Origin: an uncultured bacterium
GTDB lineage: Bacteria; Actinomycetota; Coriobacteriia; Coriobacteriales; Eggerthellaceae
Direction of reading: 5' to 3'
NCBI GenBank assembly: GCA_937890835.1
Contig: CALADF010000049.1
Location: forward strand, 1-64,000
DNA length: 64,000 bases
The notes beneath the pieces were generated by a model. It searched no databases and was not told where the DNA came from. It was given only the letters and a program-made list of their open reading frames with translations. Each line of letters begins with the position of its first letter. Position 1 is the stretch's first letter. Position numbers and translations under genes: made by a program. This document shows, one piece after another, positions 1 to 7,866 of the stretch.

Positions 1-143
1 TTGAGAAGACCTGCGAGCAGAACGGGCCTCTGAGCTTCATCCCCTGCGCGACCCAAGGCATGGCGATCTCCACGTTCCCGGGCGTCTACGACACCATCCA
101 CGACGAGATCGACCGTTACAGCAAGATCTACTTCGCAAGGTAA
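1..143 (+). CDS. C-terminal fragment, probable uroporphyrinogen decarboxylase (UroD)-like methyltransferase
   Basis: The window opens inside a reading frame that runs from base 3 to a TAA at 141-143, giving the last 46 residues of a protein. The tail contains FIPCATQGMAISTFPGVYDT followed by EIDRYSKIYF. As I remember them, the C-termini of UroD-family corrinoid methyltransferases, common in anaerobic Eggerthellaceae and acetogens, read much like this (a small-residue turn, FPGVY, then E-x-D-R-x-S). No catalytic part is visible, so the family call rests on this short tail only. A perfect inverted repeat lies directly downstream, and then an MFS transporter on the same strand that could be functionally linked. 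Confidence 0.45.
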   Translation, partial: EKTCEQNGPLSFIPCATQGMAISTFPGVYDTIHDEIDRYSKIYFAR

Positions 144-151
144 AACGCTAC

Positions 152-192
152 CCGTGTTCTGCCGATAGCGTTTCGCCGTCGGCAGAACACGG
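152..192. promoter_or_regulatory. 14-bp perfect inverted repeat between the fragment and the MFS gene
   Basis: CCGTGTTCTGCCGA (152-165) is matched perfectly by TCGGCAGAACACGG (179-192) around a 13-base loop. No T-run follows on the plus strand, so it is not a canonical intrinsic terminator. It may be an RNA hairpin ending the upstream message, or an operator for the MFS gene that starts 23 bases later. Confidence 0.5.
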
Positions 193-214
193 CTCGAACT
201 AAGTCAGGAACACC

Positions 215-1453
215 ATGAGCACACCTCAAACCAAACAGGAGAAAATGGGCGCACCTTATGTGAAGACGGCGATATCAGCGTGCCTCATCATGAGCGCCAT
301 GATCGCGGGGACCGTAAGCTTTGGCTTCTTCATGGATCCCGTCACAAGCGACCTCGGATTCGACAGATCCACGTTTTCTCTTTACTTCAGCCTGATCACC
401 ATCGTGGGAACCGTAACGTTGCCCATATACGGAAAGTTGATCGCACGTTTCGGAACGCGCAGATTCGTCATACTCGGCGGGATCTGGACGGGGGCAACCA
501 TGGCGGCGCTCTCCCTATGCACGACTTTGCCGATGTTCTATATTGTAGGCTGCCTGATCGGCCTCGGGTTCTTTGCTTGCAGCTACGCAGTTGTTCCCGT
601 CATCGTGAACGAGTGGTTCGTCGAGAAAAACGGATTCGTCATGGGCGCCGCTGCAGCTTGCGGCGGTATTGTCGCCATGGTGCTGAGCCTCGTCTTCCCC
701 GCTGTCATCGAATCGGCGGGATGGGAAGCGGGCTACGTCTTGCTCGGCATCGTCGTGTTCGCACTAACAACGCCCGTTGGCATTTTCCTGCTCAAGTCAA
801 GCCCTGCCGATATCGGCCTGACGGCATTCGGTGCCAAAGAGAGCGAAGTCGGAGCCACCGGTAAAGAGCTTTCAGGCGTTCCTTACAGCAGCGCTCTTAA
901 AATGCCGCAGTTATGGGCGATTCTCATCGCTTTTCTCCTACTTGCCATTACGGTTACGGTCACCCAGCACCTCGCCGCCTATTTCGTGAGCGCAGGGTTC
1001 GATCCCATCATGGCAGGCGTGTTCATGTCCGTCATATCGGGAGGACTCATCTTCACAAGCTCGGGTGCGGGCATCATCGCCGACAAGCTCGGCCTCGTGA
1101 AGACTCTCTTCCTTTGCTCGGCGCTTTATCTCGTATCCTTCGTCCTTTTGCCGGCAAGCTCATCCATCATCGTCATTTGCATCGCCCTTGTCCTGATGTC
1201 CATCGGCAACGCGAACACCTCCGTATTCGCCCCCATGGTCACCGGAGCCGTGTTCGGACAGCGCGACTATGCGGCTATATGGGGGCTGGTCAGCATGGCT
1301 AACGTCCTCGGCCAAGCAATCGGCGCACCGCTTTGGGGCCTCGCCTTCGATCTTACGGGAAGTTACGTACTGGGAATGTACATTTCCGCTGCCATAGTCG
1401 CGCTCTCATTCATCATGCTCGCCTGGGCATCGAAAAAGCCGAGGTCAAATTAG
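215..1453 (+). CDS. MFS transporter
   Basis: A 412-residue polytopic membrane protein of the major facilitator superfamily. About twelve hydrophobic segments are visible, and the loop after the second helix reads GKLIARFGTRRF, a form of the MFS G-x-x-x-D/R-R/K loop motif. The length is typical. It most resembles OFA or monocarboxylate-type carriers (PVTSDLGFDRSTFSLYFS near the N-terminus), but the substrate cannot be read from sequence. The start at 215 has an AGGAAC ribosome site. The gene is a single unit, bounded by an inverted repeat upstream and a strong hairpin terminator downstream. Its neighbour is the fragment of a probable UroD-like methyltransferase, so import of a methylated substrate is possible, but this is inference. 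Confidence 0.85.
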   Translation: MSTPQTKQEKMGAPYVKTAISACLIMSAMIAGTVSFGFFMDPVTSDLGFDRSTFSLYFSLITIVGTVTLPIYGKLIARFGTRRFVILGGIWTGATMAALSLCTTLPMFYIVGCLIGLGFFACSYAVVPVIVNEWFVEKNGFVMGAAAACGGIVAMVLSLVFPAVIESAGWEAGYVLLGIVVFALTTPVGIFLLKSSPADIGLTAFGAKESEVGATGKELSGVPYSSALKMPQLWAILIAFLLLAITVTVTQHLAAYFVSAGFDPIMAGVFMSVISGGLIFTSSGAGIIADKLGLVKTLFLCSALYLVSFVLLPASSSIIVICIALVLMSIGNANTSVFAPMVTGAVFGQRDYAAIWGLVSMANVLGQAIGAPLWGLAFDLTGSYVLGMYISAAIVALSFIMLAWASKKPRSN

Positions 1454-1496
1454 TTAATCCCGAAACAACACGCTCACTCGCGTTTCCATCCCCTAG

Positions 1497-1531
1497 CGAC
1501 AATGGCTGCGTATTCGCAGCCATTGTCGTTT
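1497..1531 (+). terminator. Rho-independent terminator after the MFS gene
   Basis: CGACAATGGCTGCG (1497-1510), loop TATT, then CGCAGCCATTGTCG (1515-1528) followed by TTT. The 14-bp perfect stem lies 43 bases after the MFS stop codon. Confidence 0.8.
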
Positions 1532-1647
1532 GCAAGAAGAAAAGCAATCGCCTGCCGCATTAAGCGAAAGGGTATGGGCGCTCCGTCACAGCACCGGTGA
1601 ACGCATGCAGATATCAACGAGACCAGGCAACGCCCCTTTCGATCCCC

Positions 1648-2907
1648 CTAAAGCCTCGCGATGTTCCCTCGAACTTCGGCGATAACGCGATCCGCCAGCT
1701 CCTCACAACGCACACCGTTTTTTTTCATAGCGAAAGCAGACTGATCGATTGCCGAAACGACCGAGTGCGCCAGCTCCTCAACTCTCGCCATCGCTCGACC
1801 GGAGGGAAGCCCCATCTTTTTCGCTTGCTCCTCGAACAACTGAGCGGACACATCATCAAGGACGTGCGCACGCCCAATGGACATGGCCATTCTTCTAGAA
1901 AGACCCCCATAGCATGACGTGCAGACCAGATCATACGCGGGCGCTATCCGCAGCTCACGCCAGGTATAATCTCTCAGCAACGCGAAGTTCTTCAGATGAG
2001 CATCGCAATTGCCGATCAGATAGTTAAAGGCCACCATATCCCACAGCTTCCACAAATCATCAATTGGATTCGTGGAGACAGAATTGACCAAACCAACTAA
2101 CTTATCGAGGTAGCTAGCTCCCCCCTCTTCGTATTTCCTCTCGGGCACGATTCCTAGGGCCTGGCAACAATCCTCTTGATGCAAGCGGGCGGGCACGGGA
2201 AGCCCGTCAACCGCTCTCACCGAATTCGAAAGATCGCGATCGAAGCGTTCGGTGCAGATAATCGGCCCATCGACGTCCATCAACTCCACTTTCGGCACAT
2301 CAAGCCCGAGCCTTCCGGCAGCAAGCGTGCATAAACACTCGTTAACCGCAGAGTCGGGAAACCTCGTCCCCGCTGGTTTGAGAATGTGCGTCGAAGGCGC
2401 TAACCCAGACGGCTCGAACCATTTGCCGTCAGAACTTCGATACAAAGCTATCTTCGCCTGACTTCCGGCAAGGGAAAAACGCGCGCGCTCACTCACCTCC
2501 GCTGCCGACGGATAACTTTGCCTCGAAAGACGCACAAACGTCTCTTCTTTCACCGGAGAATAGCCATCTTCAGAGGTTTGAGATGGCCCCTGAAGGGATA
2601 CGGCGCCGATACACTCATGACCAACCGCATTGAGCAATTTAACGTATGCGGCATAGGAAACATGAAGTCTCGAGGCGATCGCACTGCGCGCTCCTCCCTC
2701 AGGAAGCAGCCCATCGAAATACGGTCTCATCCTCTTCGCGGGAAACGGATCTGATCGCAAGGGAAGGGTGACGGACAACGGTCGCGCATCCGGTGAAGCC
2801 AACCACATCTCATCATACGAAAACGATTCCCCAACTCCAGGAGCAGTCGTTATCGCGCCCACCCGGATGCTAGCCCCGCCCTTTTCGACGTAAGCCTCGA
2901 TCCTCAT
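1648..2907 (-). CDS. hipA: HipA-family serine/threonine kinase toxin
   Basis: A 419-residue HipA-type toxin. Characterised HipA kinases phosphorylate glutamyl-tRNA synthetase and cause growth arrest or persistence. Visible family signatures are the N-terminal FDGLLPEGG segment, the glycine-rich SLAGSQAKIALY stretch that resembles the HipA ATP-binding loop, the ERFDRD motif, the catalytic NCDAHLKNFALL loop (N-x-D-x-H-x-K-N) and the metal-binding APAYDLV motif. All key residues are present and the length is close to E. coli HipA (440), so the toxin looks intact. It lies downstream of hipB and overlaps it by four bases (ATGA), which indicates translational coupling. Expression is probably autorepressed by HipB/HipBA at the palindromes upstream of hipB. 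The actual target is unknown here. Confidence 0.92.
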   Translation of the reverse strand: MRIEAYVEKGGASIRVGAITTAPGVGESFSYDEMWLASPDARPLSVTLPLRSDPFPAKRMRPYFDGLLPEGGARSAIASRLHVSYAAYVKLLNAVGHECIGAVSLQGPSQTSEDGYSPVKEETFVRLSRQSYPSAAEVSERARFSLAGSQAKIALYRSSDGKWFEPSGLAPSTHILKPAGTRFPDSAVNECLCTLAAGRLGLDVPKVELMDVDGPIICTERFDRDLSNSVRAVDGLPVPARLHQEDCCQALGIVPERKYEEGGASYLDKLVGLVNSVSTNPIDDLWKLWDMVAFNYLIGNCDAHLKNFALLRDYTWRELRIAPAYDLVCTSCYGGLSRRMAMSIGRAHVLDDVSAQLFEEQAKKMGLPSGRAMARVEELAHSVVSAIDQSAFAMKKNGVRCEELADRVIAEVRGNIARL

Positions 2908-3128
2908 ATGTCCTCACCGGTTCTTTTCATCACGAACAGATCCAAGCCGAGACGGCTTACGATAAACAGGGCTTTGCCTATCTCGGCGGTCTCCTTCCCG
3001 TTCTCCAGATTGGACAGGTACACTGCCGAGCATCCGCAATAACTCGCGAGCTCCGCCTGCGTGTAACCGAGTTCTTTCCTGCGTTTCCTAACGACAGCCC
3101 CGAAGTCGTCGGTATCCAGTATCCTCAT
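2904..3128 (-). CDS. hipB: HipB-type antitoxin / XRE-family repressor
   Basis: A small DNA-binding protein of 74 residues with a Cro/C1-type helix-turn-helix: RKRRKELGYTQAELASYCGCSAVYLSNLENG is the classical XRE signature. It is the expected antitoxin partner of the overlapping hipA gene. I prefer the ATG at 3128 (MRILDTDDF...) because AGGTG lies four bases upstream. The upstream ATG at 3140, which would add four residues, lies at the edge of operator 1 and has no clear ribosome site. Three related palindromes lie upstream, and a TATAAT box (3177-3182, minus strand) touches operator 2, consistent with negative autoregulation. Confidence 0.9.
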   Translation of the reverse strand: MRILDTDDFGAVVRKRRKELGYTQAELASYCGCSAVYLSNLENGKETAEIGKALFIVSRLGLDLFVMKRTGEDI

Positions 3129-3140
3129 GAGGCACCTCAT

Positions 3141-3236
3141 ATAAACGTACGCTTATAAACAGACGTGATCCACTGCATTATAAACGTTCGTTTATACGAA
3201 GACTAGATCAGGTTTTTCGTAAACGTTCGTTTATGT
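3141..3236 (-). promoter_or_regulatory. hipBA operator region: three 16-bp palindromes plus -10 box
   Basis: Three copies of ATAAACG-NN-CGTTTAT are visible: 3141-3156 (one mismatch, CGCTTAT), 3182-3197 (perfect) and 3221-3236 (GTAAACG in the left arm). Start-to-start distances are 41 and 39 bases, close to four helical turns, so bound dimers would lie on the same DNA face. On the minus strand a TATAAT -10 box at 3177-3182 touches operator 2, whose body would cover the promoter spacer. This arrangement implies cooperative repression by the HipBA complex. The palindrome differs from the E. coli TATCC-N8-GGATA hip operator. Confidence 0.75.
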
Positions 3237-3271
3237 CAAGATGGTTCCGCCCGATGCTCGCAAGCACCCAT

Positions 3272-3307
3272 GAAAAAGCGCTCGCAGCGTGCGCGCTGCG
3301 AGCGCTT
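3272..3307 (-). terminator. Rho-independent terminator of the purO / AICAR formyltransferase unit
   Basis: On the minus strand AAGCGCTCGCAGCG pairs perfectly with CGCTGCGAGCGCTT around a four-base loop (3276-3307), followed by a T5 run (A-run at 3273-3277 on the plus strand). It lies about 50 bases after the stop codon of the formyltransferase gene. Confidence 0.8.
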
Positions 3308-3355
3308 CGGAAATATCGAGCATCCCCGTCCACCACGCAGACGGGGGAACGCATC

Positions 3356-4534
3356 CTAGTGGTGGAACAGGCGCATGCCCGTGAACGCCATGGCGATGCC
3401 GTACTTATTCGCCGTCTCGATGACGTTGTCGTCGCGGATGGAGCCGCCCGGCTCGGCGATGTAAGCCACGCCCGACTTGCGCGCGCGCTCGACGTTGTCG
3501 CCGAACGGGAAGAACGCGTCGGATCCGACCGTCACGCCCTCCATCTTCGCGATCCACGCCTTCTTCTCCTCGCGCGTCAGCGGCTCGGGCTTCTCCGTGA
3601 ACACACGCTGCCACTCGCCTTCGCGCAACACGTCTTCCCACTCCTCGGAGGTGTAGATGTCGATAGCGTTGTCGCGATCGGGGCGGCGGATGCCCTCGAC
3701 GAACTTCAGGCCGAGCACCTTCGGATGCTGACGCATCCACCAGTTATCGGCCTTGTCACCCGCCAGGCGCGTGCAGTGGATGCGGCTCTGCTGGCCCGCG
3801 CCCACGCCAATGGCCTGGCCGTCCTTCACATAGCACACCGAATTGGACTGCGTGTACTTCAACGTGATGAGCGCAACCATCATGTCGATCTTGGCCGTCT
3901 CGGGAATGTCCTTGTTCTCGGTCACCACGTTCTCGAGCAGCGCTTCGTTGATCTCGAAGTTGTTGTGGCCCTGCTCGAAGGTGATGCCGAACACGTCCTT
4001 GAGTTCGAGCTCGGCGGGCTCGTAGTCGGGGTCGATCTTGACGACGTTGTACTTGCCCTTCTTCTTGGTCTTGAGGATCTCAAGCGCCTCGTCGGTGTAA
4101 CCGGGTGCGATGATGCCGTCGGACACCTCGAGCTTCAGATAGCGCGCCACGTCGGCGTCGCACACATCGGACAGCGCCACCCAGTCGCCGTACGAGCACA
4201 GACGGTCCGCGCCGCGCGCACGGATGTAGGCGCAAGCGATGGGCGAGAGCTCTTCCTCCTGATCGACGAAGTAGATCTGACGGTCGACCTCGGACAAAGG
4301 ATGTCCCACCGCAGCACCTGCGGGAGACACGTGCTTGAAAGAAGCCGCGGCAGGCAGACCCGTCGCGATCTTCAACTCGCGCACGAGCTGCCAAGAGTTG
4401 AACGCATCGAGGAAGTTAATGTAGCCCGGCTTGCCGCACAGCACCTCGATGGGAAGGTCGGAGCCGTCCTTCATGAAGATGCGCGAGGGCTTCTGATTGG
4501 GGTTGCAGCCGTATTTCAGCTCAAGTTCGTTCAT
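3356..4534 (-). CDS. Stand-alone AICAR formyltransferase (PurH C-terminal activity only)
   Basis: A 392-residue phosphoribosylaminoimidazolecarboxamide formyltransferase, which uses 10-formyl-tetrahydrofolate to convert AICAR to FAICAR in purine synthesis. It starts directly with the transformylase domain (LKYGCNPNQ) and contains the catalytic Lys-His pair in SFKHVSPAG, plus SNSVCYVKDGQ and SDAFFPFGDN. Ordinary bacterial PurH is about 520 residues and begins with an IMP cyclohydrolase (MGS-fold) domain; that half is missing. The missing step is supplied by the upstream purO-type gene, 155 bases away on the same strand. The start ATG has an AGGAGA ribosome site. The unit probably shares the ZTP riboswitch in front of purO. 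Confidence 0.9.
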   Translation of the reverse strand: MNELELKYGCNPNQKPSRIFMKDGSDLPIEVLCGKPGYINFLDAFNSWQLVRELKIATGLPAAASFKHVSPAGAAVGHPLSEVDRQIYFVDQEEELSPIACAYIRARGADRLCSYGDWVALSDVCDADVARYLKLEVSDGIIAPGYTDEALEILKTKKKGKYNVVKIDPDYEPAELELKDVFGITFEQGHNNFEINEALLENVVTENKDIPETAKIDMMVALITLKYTQSNSVCYVKDGQAIGVGAGQQSRIHCTRLAGDKADNWWMRQHPKVLGLKFVEGIRRPDRDNAIDIYTSEEWEDVLREGEWQRVFTEKPEPLTREEKKAWIAKMEGVTVGSDAFFPFGDNVERARKSGVAYIAEPGGSIRDDNVIETANKYGIAMAFTGMRLFHH

Positions 4535-4689
4535 GGATTTCTCCTGTTCAGAGTTTCAGCAAAGTAGTAGAAGTCGGCGCGGTCAAACGACGCGACCCAC
4601 AAGATCGCTCGCGATCCGAGCAAACGTCTGCGGTATCTCCGGCGCCGGCGGGGCGACCGAACCCGAATCGCCGGCGCAGGCGAAGCGAA

Positions 4690-5325
4690 CTAGTCGCCGA
4701 GGTTCTTGTTGTACAGCTTCACATCGCCGCCGACGTTGGCGTACAGCGATACCTTGTTGTCGGCGTTGAGCGCAGCCCAAAGCTCATCGGGCTCGGGCAG
4801 GGAGACCTCAATGGGCTCGCCGGCGAAAGTCGGCAGCGGATTACCATCGCCCTGGTACGTGCTGATGAAATAGCCGGTTCCCGCATCAGCGCCTTCGTAA
4901 GCGAAGAACTCGCGCAGGCAGCGACCGCTTTCCTGATGCTTCAGGATGGACATCTCGAACGATCCGTCGGGGCGGACGATGGCGGAAATACGCGGAGTGA
5001 AGTTAGGAGCGTCGGGCTCGTACTCGCGCTTCATGCAGCCGGCGCGGAAATCGCCCGCCTCGACGATGGTGTCGGTCTGATCACCGTTGGTGACCACGAG
5101 ATCGTCGCCGAGCATGCGAACGGGATGGTAGATGATCAGGCTCGGATCCTCGAGCTTCGCCGGATCGTGCGCTTCGGTGCGAATGCCGTCATCGGTCTTC
5201 ACGAAGACGCGGTTGCGGCTGTTCTGGCTGCGGCCCATGATGAAGTAGTACACGCGATCGGCGCCCACCACGATGCCGCGTCCGGGATACGGGTTGTTCT
5301 CCAGCAGTTCGACGAGATTTTGCAT
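4690..5325 (-). CDS. purO: PurO-type IMP cyclohydrolase
   Basis: A 211-residue protein of the archaeal-type IMP cyclohydrolase family, which closes FAICAR to IMP in the last step of purine synthesis. The N-terminal signature NPYPGRGIVVG followed by FIMGRSQNSRNRVF is the family hallmark. Later conserved segments include VTNGDQTDTI and EYEPDAPNFTPRI. The frame stays open upstream, but ATG at 5325 is preceded by AGGAGT at good spacing and matches the usual family N-terminus, so I chose it. It is followed by the stand-alone AICAR formyltransferase; together the two genes replace a fused PurH. A ZTP-sensing riboswitch with an overlapping terminator lies in its leader. Confidence 0.88.
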   Translation of the reverse strand: MQNLVELLENNPYPGRGIVVGADRVYYFIMGRSQNSRNRVFVKTDDGIRTEAHDPAKLEDPSLIIYHPVRMLGDDLVVTNGDQTDTIVEAGDFRAGCMKREYEPDAPNFTPRISAIVRPDGSFEMSILKHQESGRCLREFFAYEGADAGTGYFISTYQGDGNPLPTFAGEPIEVSLPEPDELWAALNADNKVSLYANVGGDVKLYNKNLGD

Positions 5326-5387
5326 CAGCACTCCTTGAAATCGGTTCCAACGCACGCCAAGAGAGAAGCCGACCCGCCGCCAAACGC

Positions 5388-5490
5388 AAAAGGGCAAGCC
5401 ACTCACTTGCACGGCTTGCCCAGACGGTCGGCATTGTATGCGCACCGCTCCCCTGTGGTTACCCACGTCATCCCGTCAGTCACGGCGCGT
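5388..5490 (-). ncRNA. ZTP (pfl-motif) riboswitch with expression-platform terminator
   Basis: The minus-strand leader of purO carries the conserved pfl elements in order: GTGACTGACGGG (about 5483-5472), then GTGGG-TAACCACAGGGGAGCG, then the 3' consensus CCGACCGTCTGGGCA (ending about 5417). ZTP riboswitches sense Z nucleotides that accumulate when 10-formyl-THF is short, and they control purine and one-carbon genes. An intrinsic terminator, GGGCAAGCC (5421-5413) and GGCTTGCCC (5400-5392) followed by TTTTGCG, reuses the GGGCA of the aptamer. Ligand binding should therefore block the terminator and turn the genes on. A possible extended -10 (TGGTATTCT, core 5504-5509) lies just upstream. The downstream genes use formyl-THF, which supports the call. 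Confidence 0.9.
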
Positions 5491-5613
5491 TCTCTTCGCT
5501 CGAAGAATACCACGATCGCGCGTCCCCGACCGATCCGATTCGGTCATCATCACAGCTTACCCGGGAGACGACGCCTGGCAAAGCCGTCGACGCGCGACCG
5601 CGAACGATCGCGG

Positions 5614-6909
5614 TTACTGCGCTGCGGGCTTAGGCGAGCCGCAATCAACGCAGAACTTGCCCGTGTTACGCGCCCCGCACCCGCACGTCCACACCTCGGC
5701 AACCACAGGCCTCGGCGATCCGCACTCGGAGCAGAACTTGCCCGCATTGCCGGCATGACCGCAGCGGCACGTCCATTCTCGCGCTGCAGGTTTGGGAGAG
5801 CCGCACGCCGTGCAGAACTTCCCCTCGTTGCCGGCCTGGCCGCACCCGCACGTCCACGTCGGCGCAGGCGCGCTCGCGCCGGCTTGCCCGCCGCTTTGCG
5901 CCTGCTGTCCCATCTGGTAGAGATCCTGCACGCTCGCACCGCCCGCGCCCTGCGCCATGTTCATCCCCATGAACGCCATAGCCGCGCCACCCGTGTTCTC
6001 AGCGGCCGCTTGCATGGCGGCTCCCTGAGCCCCCACCATGTACGCGGCGGCGAGCGTCGGATCCTTGAACGCCGCGCTGCGCTGCATCTCCTTGATCATT
6101 CGCTCGTCCGCCTCGTCGGCCTTCACCGAGGAGACGCCCACCTGTTCGATCTCGATGCCGCGGTAGTCACGCCACTGCGCGGAGAGCTCCTCCTTCAAAA
6201 CCTCCGCTAGCTCGCGCGCCTTTCCCGGCAGCTCGGAGTAGCGAACGCCCATCGCGGAAACCTTCGCGAACGCAGGTTGCAAGGCGGTGAGCAGCTCGCT
6301 TTTCAGCTGGCTGTCAAGCTCGGAACGGTTGTACTCGTCGGCGAAGTTCCCGCACACATTGGCGTAGAGCAGCAGCGGGTTCACCACCTTGTAGCTGTAT
6401 TCGCCGAAGCACCTGATGGCGATGTCGATGTCGATGCCGGCGCGCTCGTCCACCACGCGGAAGGGAACGGGCGAGGGCGTGCCGTACTTGTTCCCGACGA
6501 TCTCCTTCACGTTGAAGTAGTACACGCGTTGGTCTTTCGGAGGCTCACCGCCGAAGACGAAGCGCTTCCCCATGCTTTCGAACACCTCGGCGATACCCGA
6601 GCCCAGATCGCCCTCGAAAAGGGAGGGCTCGGTGCCCATATCGTAGACGTACTCGCCCGGCTCGGCGCATACGTCGACCACCTTGCCCTGCTCGACGATG
6701 AGCATGCACTGCCCGTCGGCGATGGCGATGACCGAGCCGTCGGTGATGACGTTATCGGTCCCCTTCGTGTTGCTCGACCGCCCGGACACGCGCTTGCGAC
6801 CCTTCACGGCCAGCACGTCAACCGGCAACGCCTCGCAGTAGAAGTATTCCTTCCATTGATCGGCCAGGGTGCCGCCCGTCGACCCGACCGCCGCCTTCAC
6901 CAAACCCAT
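5614..6909 (-). CDS. SPFH-domain protein with C-terminal zinc ribbons
   Basis: A 431-residue SPFH/band-7-like protein of the 'virion core protein'/YdjI type. Residues 1-300 form the SPFH-like body (KEYFYCEALPVDVLAVKG, then FRVVDERAGIDIDIAIRCFGEYSYKV). A Gly/Ala/Met/Gln-rich linker follows. The C-terminus holds three short zinc-ribbon repeats of the form W-T-C-x-C-(G)...-G-K-F-C-x-x-C-G-S-P-(K/R)-P. No transmembrane helix is obvious, so it is probably peripheral or scaffolded. The start has GGAGG at good spacing. It is the last gene of a zinc-ribbon / TPM / SPFH set on one strand. Such sets are thought to act in envelope quality control, but the function here is not established. Confidence 0.8.
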   Translation of the reverse strand: MGLVKAAVGSTGGTLADQWKEYFYCEALPVDVLAVKGRKRVSGRSSNTKGTDNVITDGSVIAIADGQCMLIVEQGKVVDVCAEPGEYVYDMGTEPSLFEGDLGSGIAEVFESMGKRFVFGGEPPKDQRVYYFNVKEIVGNKYGTPSPVPFRVVDERAGIDIDIAIRCFGEYSYKVVNPLLLYANVCGNFADEYNRSELDSQLKSELLTALQPAFAKVSAMGVRYSELPGKARELAEVLKEELSAQWRDYRGIEIEQVGVSSVKADEADERMIKEMQRSAAFKDPTLAAAYMVGAQGAAMQAAAENTGGAAMAFMGMNMAQGAGGASVQDLYQMGQQAQSGGQAGASAPAPTWTCGCGQAGNEGKFCTACGSPKPAAREWTCRCGHAGNAGKFCSECGSPRPVVAEVWTCGCGARNTGKFCVDCGSPKPAAQ

Positions 6910-7002
6910 ATCTGCCTCCTACTCCTGCGGGCGAGCGCTCGAAAAGCCCGCCCGTCATCGACATCATCGAAACCGCCCGGCAGCACGCCCGACGGGCATT
7001 CG

Positions 7003-7866
7003 CTAGAACTTGCCGCTCGTTCCCGAGAACCCGCCCGACGAGCTCGATACCGAGCCTCCGCCGCCACCGCCGCCGCTGCTCTTCTCGACAACCACCTCGC
7101 GCACCGTCGTCGTGTGCGTGAAGACATCGCGCCGATCGTCAAGCTGAAGCTGCCCGGAAACGTAGGCGGACGCATTTGACGCGGGTTCGACGGAGCGCAT
7201 CCTGCGCATCAGAGCCGCCATCACGAGCGCGGTCAGCACGGCGGCGGCAACCAGCGAACCGCCGATTCCCATCGCTATCTCCAAAAGCAGATCCGTCGCA
7301 TCCTCAGGCGGGTTATCGTCGGAGAAGGGGTGACCTGCATCAGCGGCCGCGACATAAACGCCACACCACTTGATGTAATCGCTGAAGCCCTTATACCATT
7401 CGTTGTCGGCGAAGTCATCCAGGAAGAACCCCGTGAGCAACGCGCGGCCTTCACGGTTGAAGGCGTAGTTTCCCCGGTCCCCGTTGACCGCAACGCTGTA
7501 GTCGCGCTCTTTCATGGACAGCATCAGCACGATGCCCGACCCATCGCTTCCGTCAAGCGAGAGCTCCTTGTACTTCGCGACCGCCGCGTCGAACACCGAT
7601 ACGGTCGAGATGGCCTTGTAGTCCTCCACGGTGACGATGTTGACGCTGAACCCGCGAGTCTGCTCGACCTCGTCGGCCTGCGCTTCCAGCTGCGAGATCT
7701 CGTCAGCGGTGAGAATGCCCGCCCCGTCGTACACGTGGGCGGCAGCCGCGTGGGCCGGCATCGCGATGACGCACGCGCACGCGAGCGCGACCAGCGCAAC
7801 GCATGCGGCGACGAGAACCGAAGGTCGCCGAGCCGACGCATGATCCCGCACAAGTTCGCCCCTCAT
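7003..7866 (-). CDS. TPM-domain secreted/membrane protein
   Basis: A 287-residue exported protein. An N-terminal signal or anchor helix (VLVAACVALVALACACVIA then AHAAA) is followed by a TPM_phosphatase domain (HVYDGAGILTADEISQLE, later GIVLMLSMKERDYSVAVNG and FFLDDFADNEWYKGF). A second transmembrane helix (GIGGSLVAAAVLTALVMAALM) and a cytoplasmic tail follow, ending in a run of Gly and Ser (SSGGGGGGGS...GGFSGTSGKF), as in many TPM proteins. I chose ATG 7866, which overlaps the upstream stop codon (ATGA) and has GGGGAGG upstream; the frame itself stays open further upstream. It is probably co-translated with the zinc-ribbon gene. TPM proteins have been linked to photosystem or envelope protein turnover; the role here is unknown. 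Confidence 0.82.
   Translation of the reverse strand: MRGELVRDHASARRPSVLVAACVALVALACACVIAMPAHAAAAHVYDGAGILTADEISQLEAQADEVEQTRGFSVNIVTVEDYKAISTVSVFDAAVAKYKELSLDGSDGSGIVLMLSMKERDYSVAVNGDRGNYAFNREGRALLTGFFLDDFADNEWYKGFSDYIKWCGVYVAAADAGHPFSDDNPPEDATDLLLEIAMGIGGSLVAAAVLTALVMAALMRRMRSVEPASNASAYVSGQLQLDDRRDVFTHTTTVREVVVEKSSGGGGGGGSVSSSSGGFSGTSGKF

Noticed and set aside
2904..3140. Longer hipB start at 3140
   Set aside because: The ATG at 3128 has a properly placed AGGTG, while the one at 3140 abuts operator 1 without a clear ribosome site.
3233..4567. 444-codon plus-strand frame covering the AICAR formyltransferase gene
   Set aside because: The minus strand encodes a complete enzyme with catalytic motifs; the plus frame has no recognisable domain or ribosome site.
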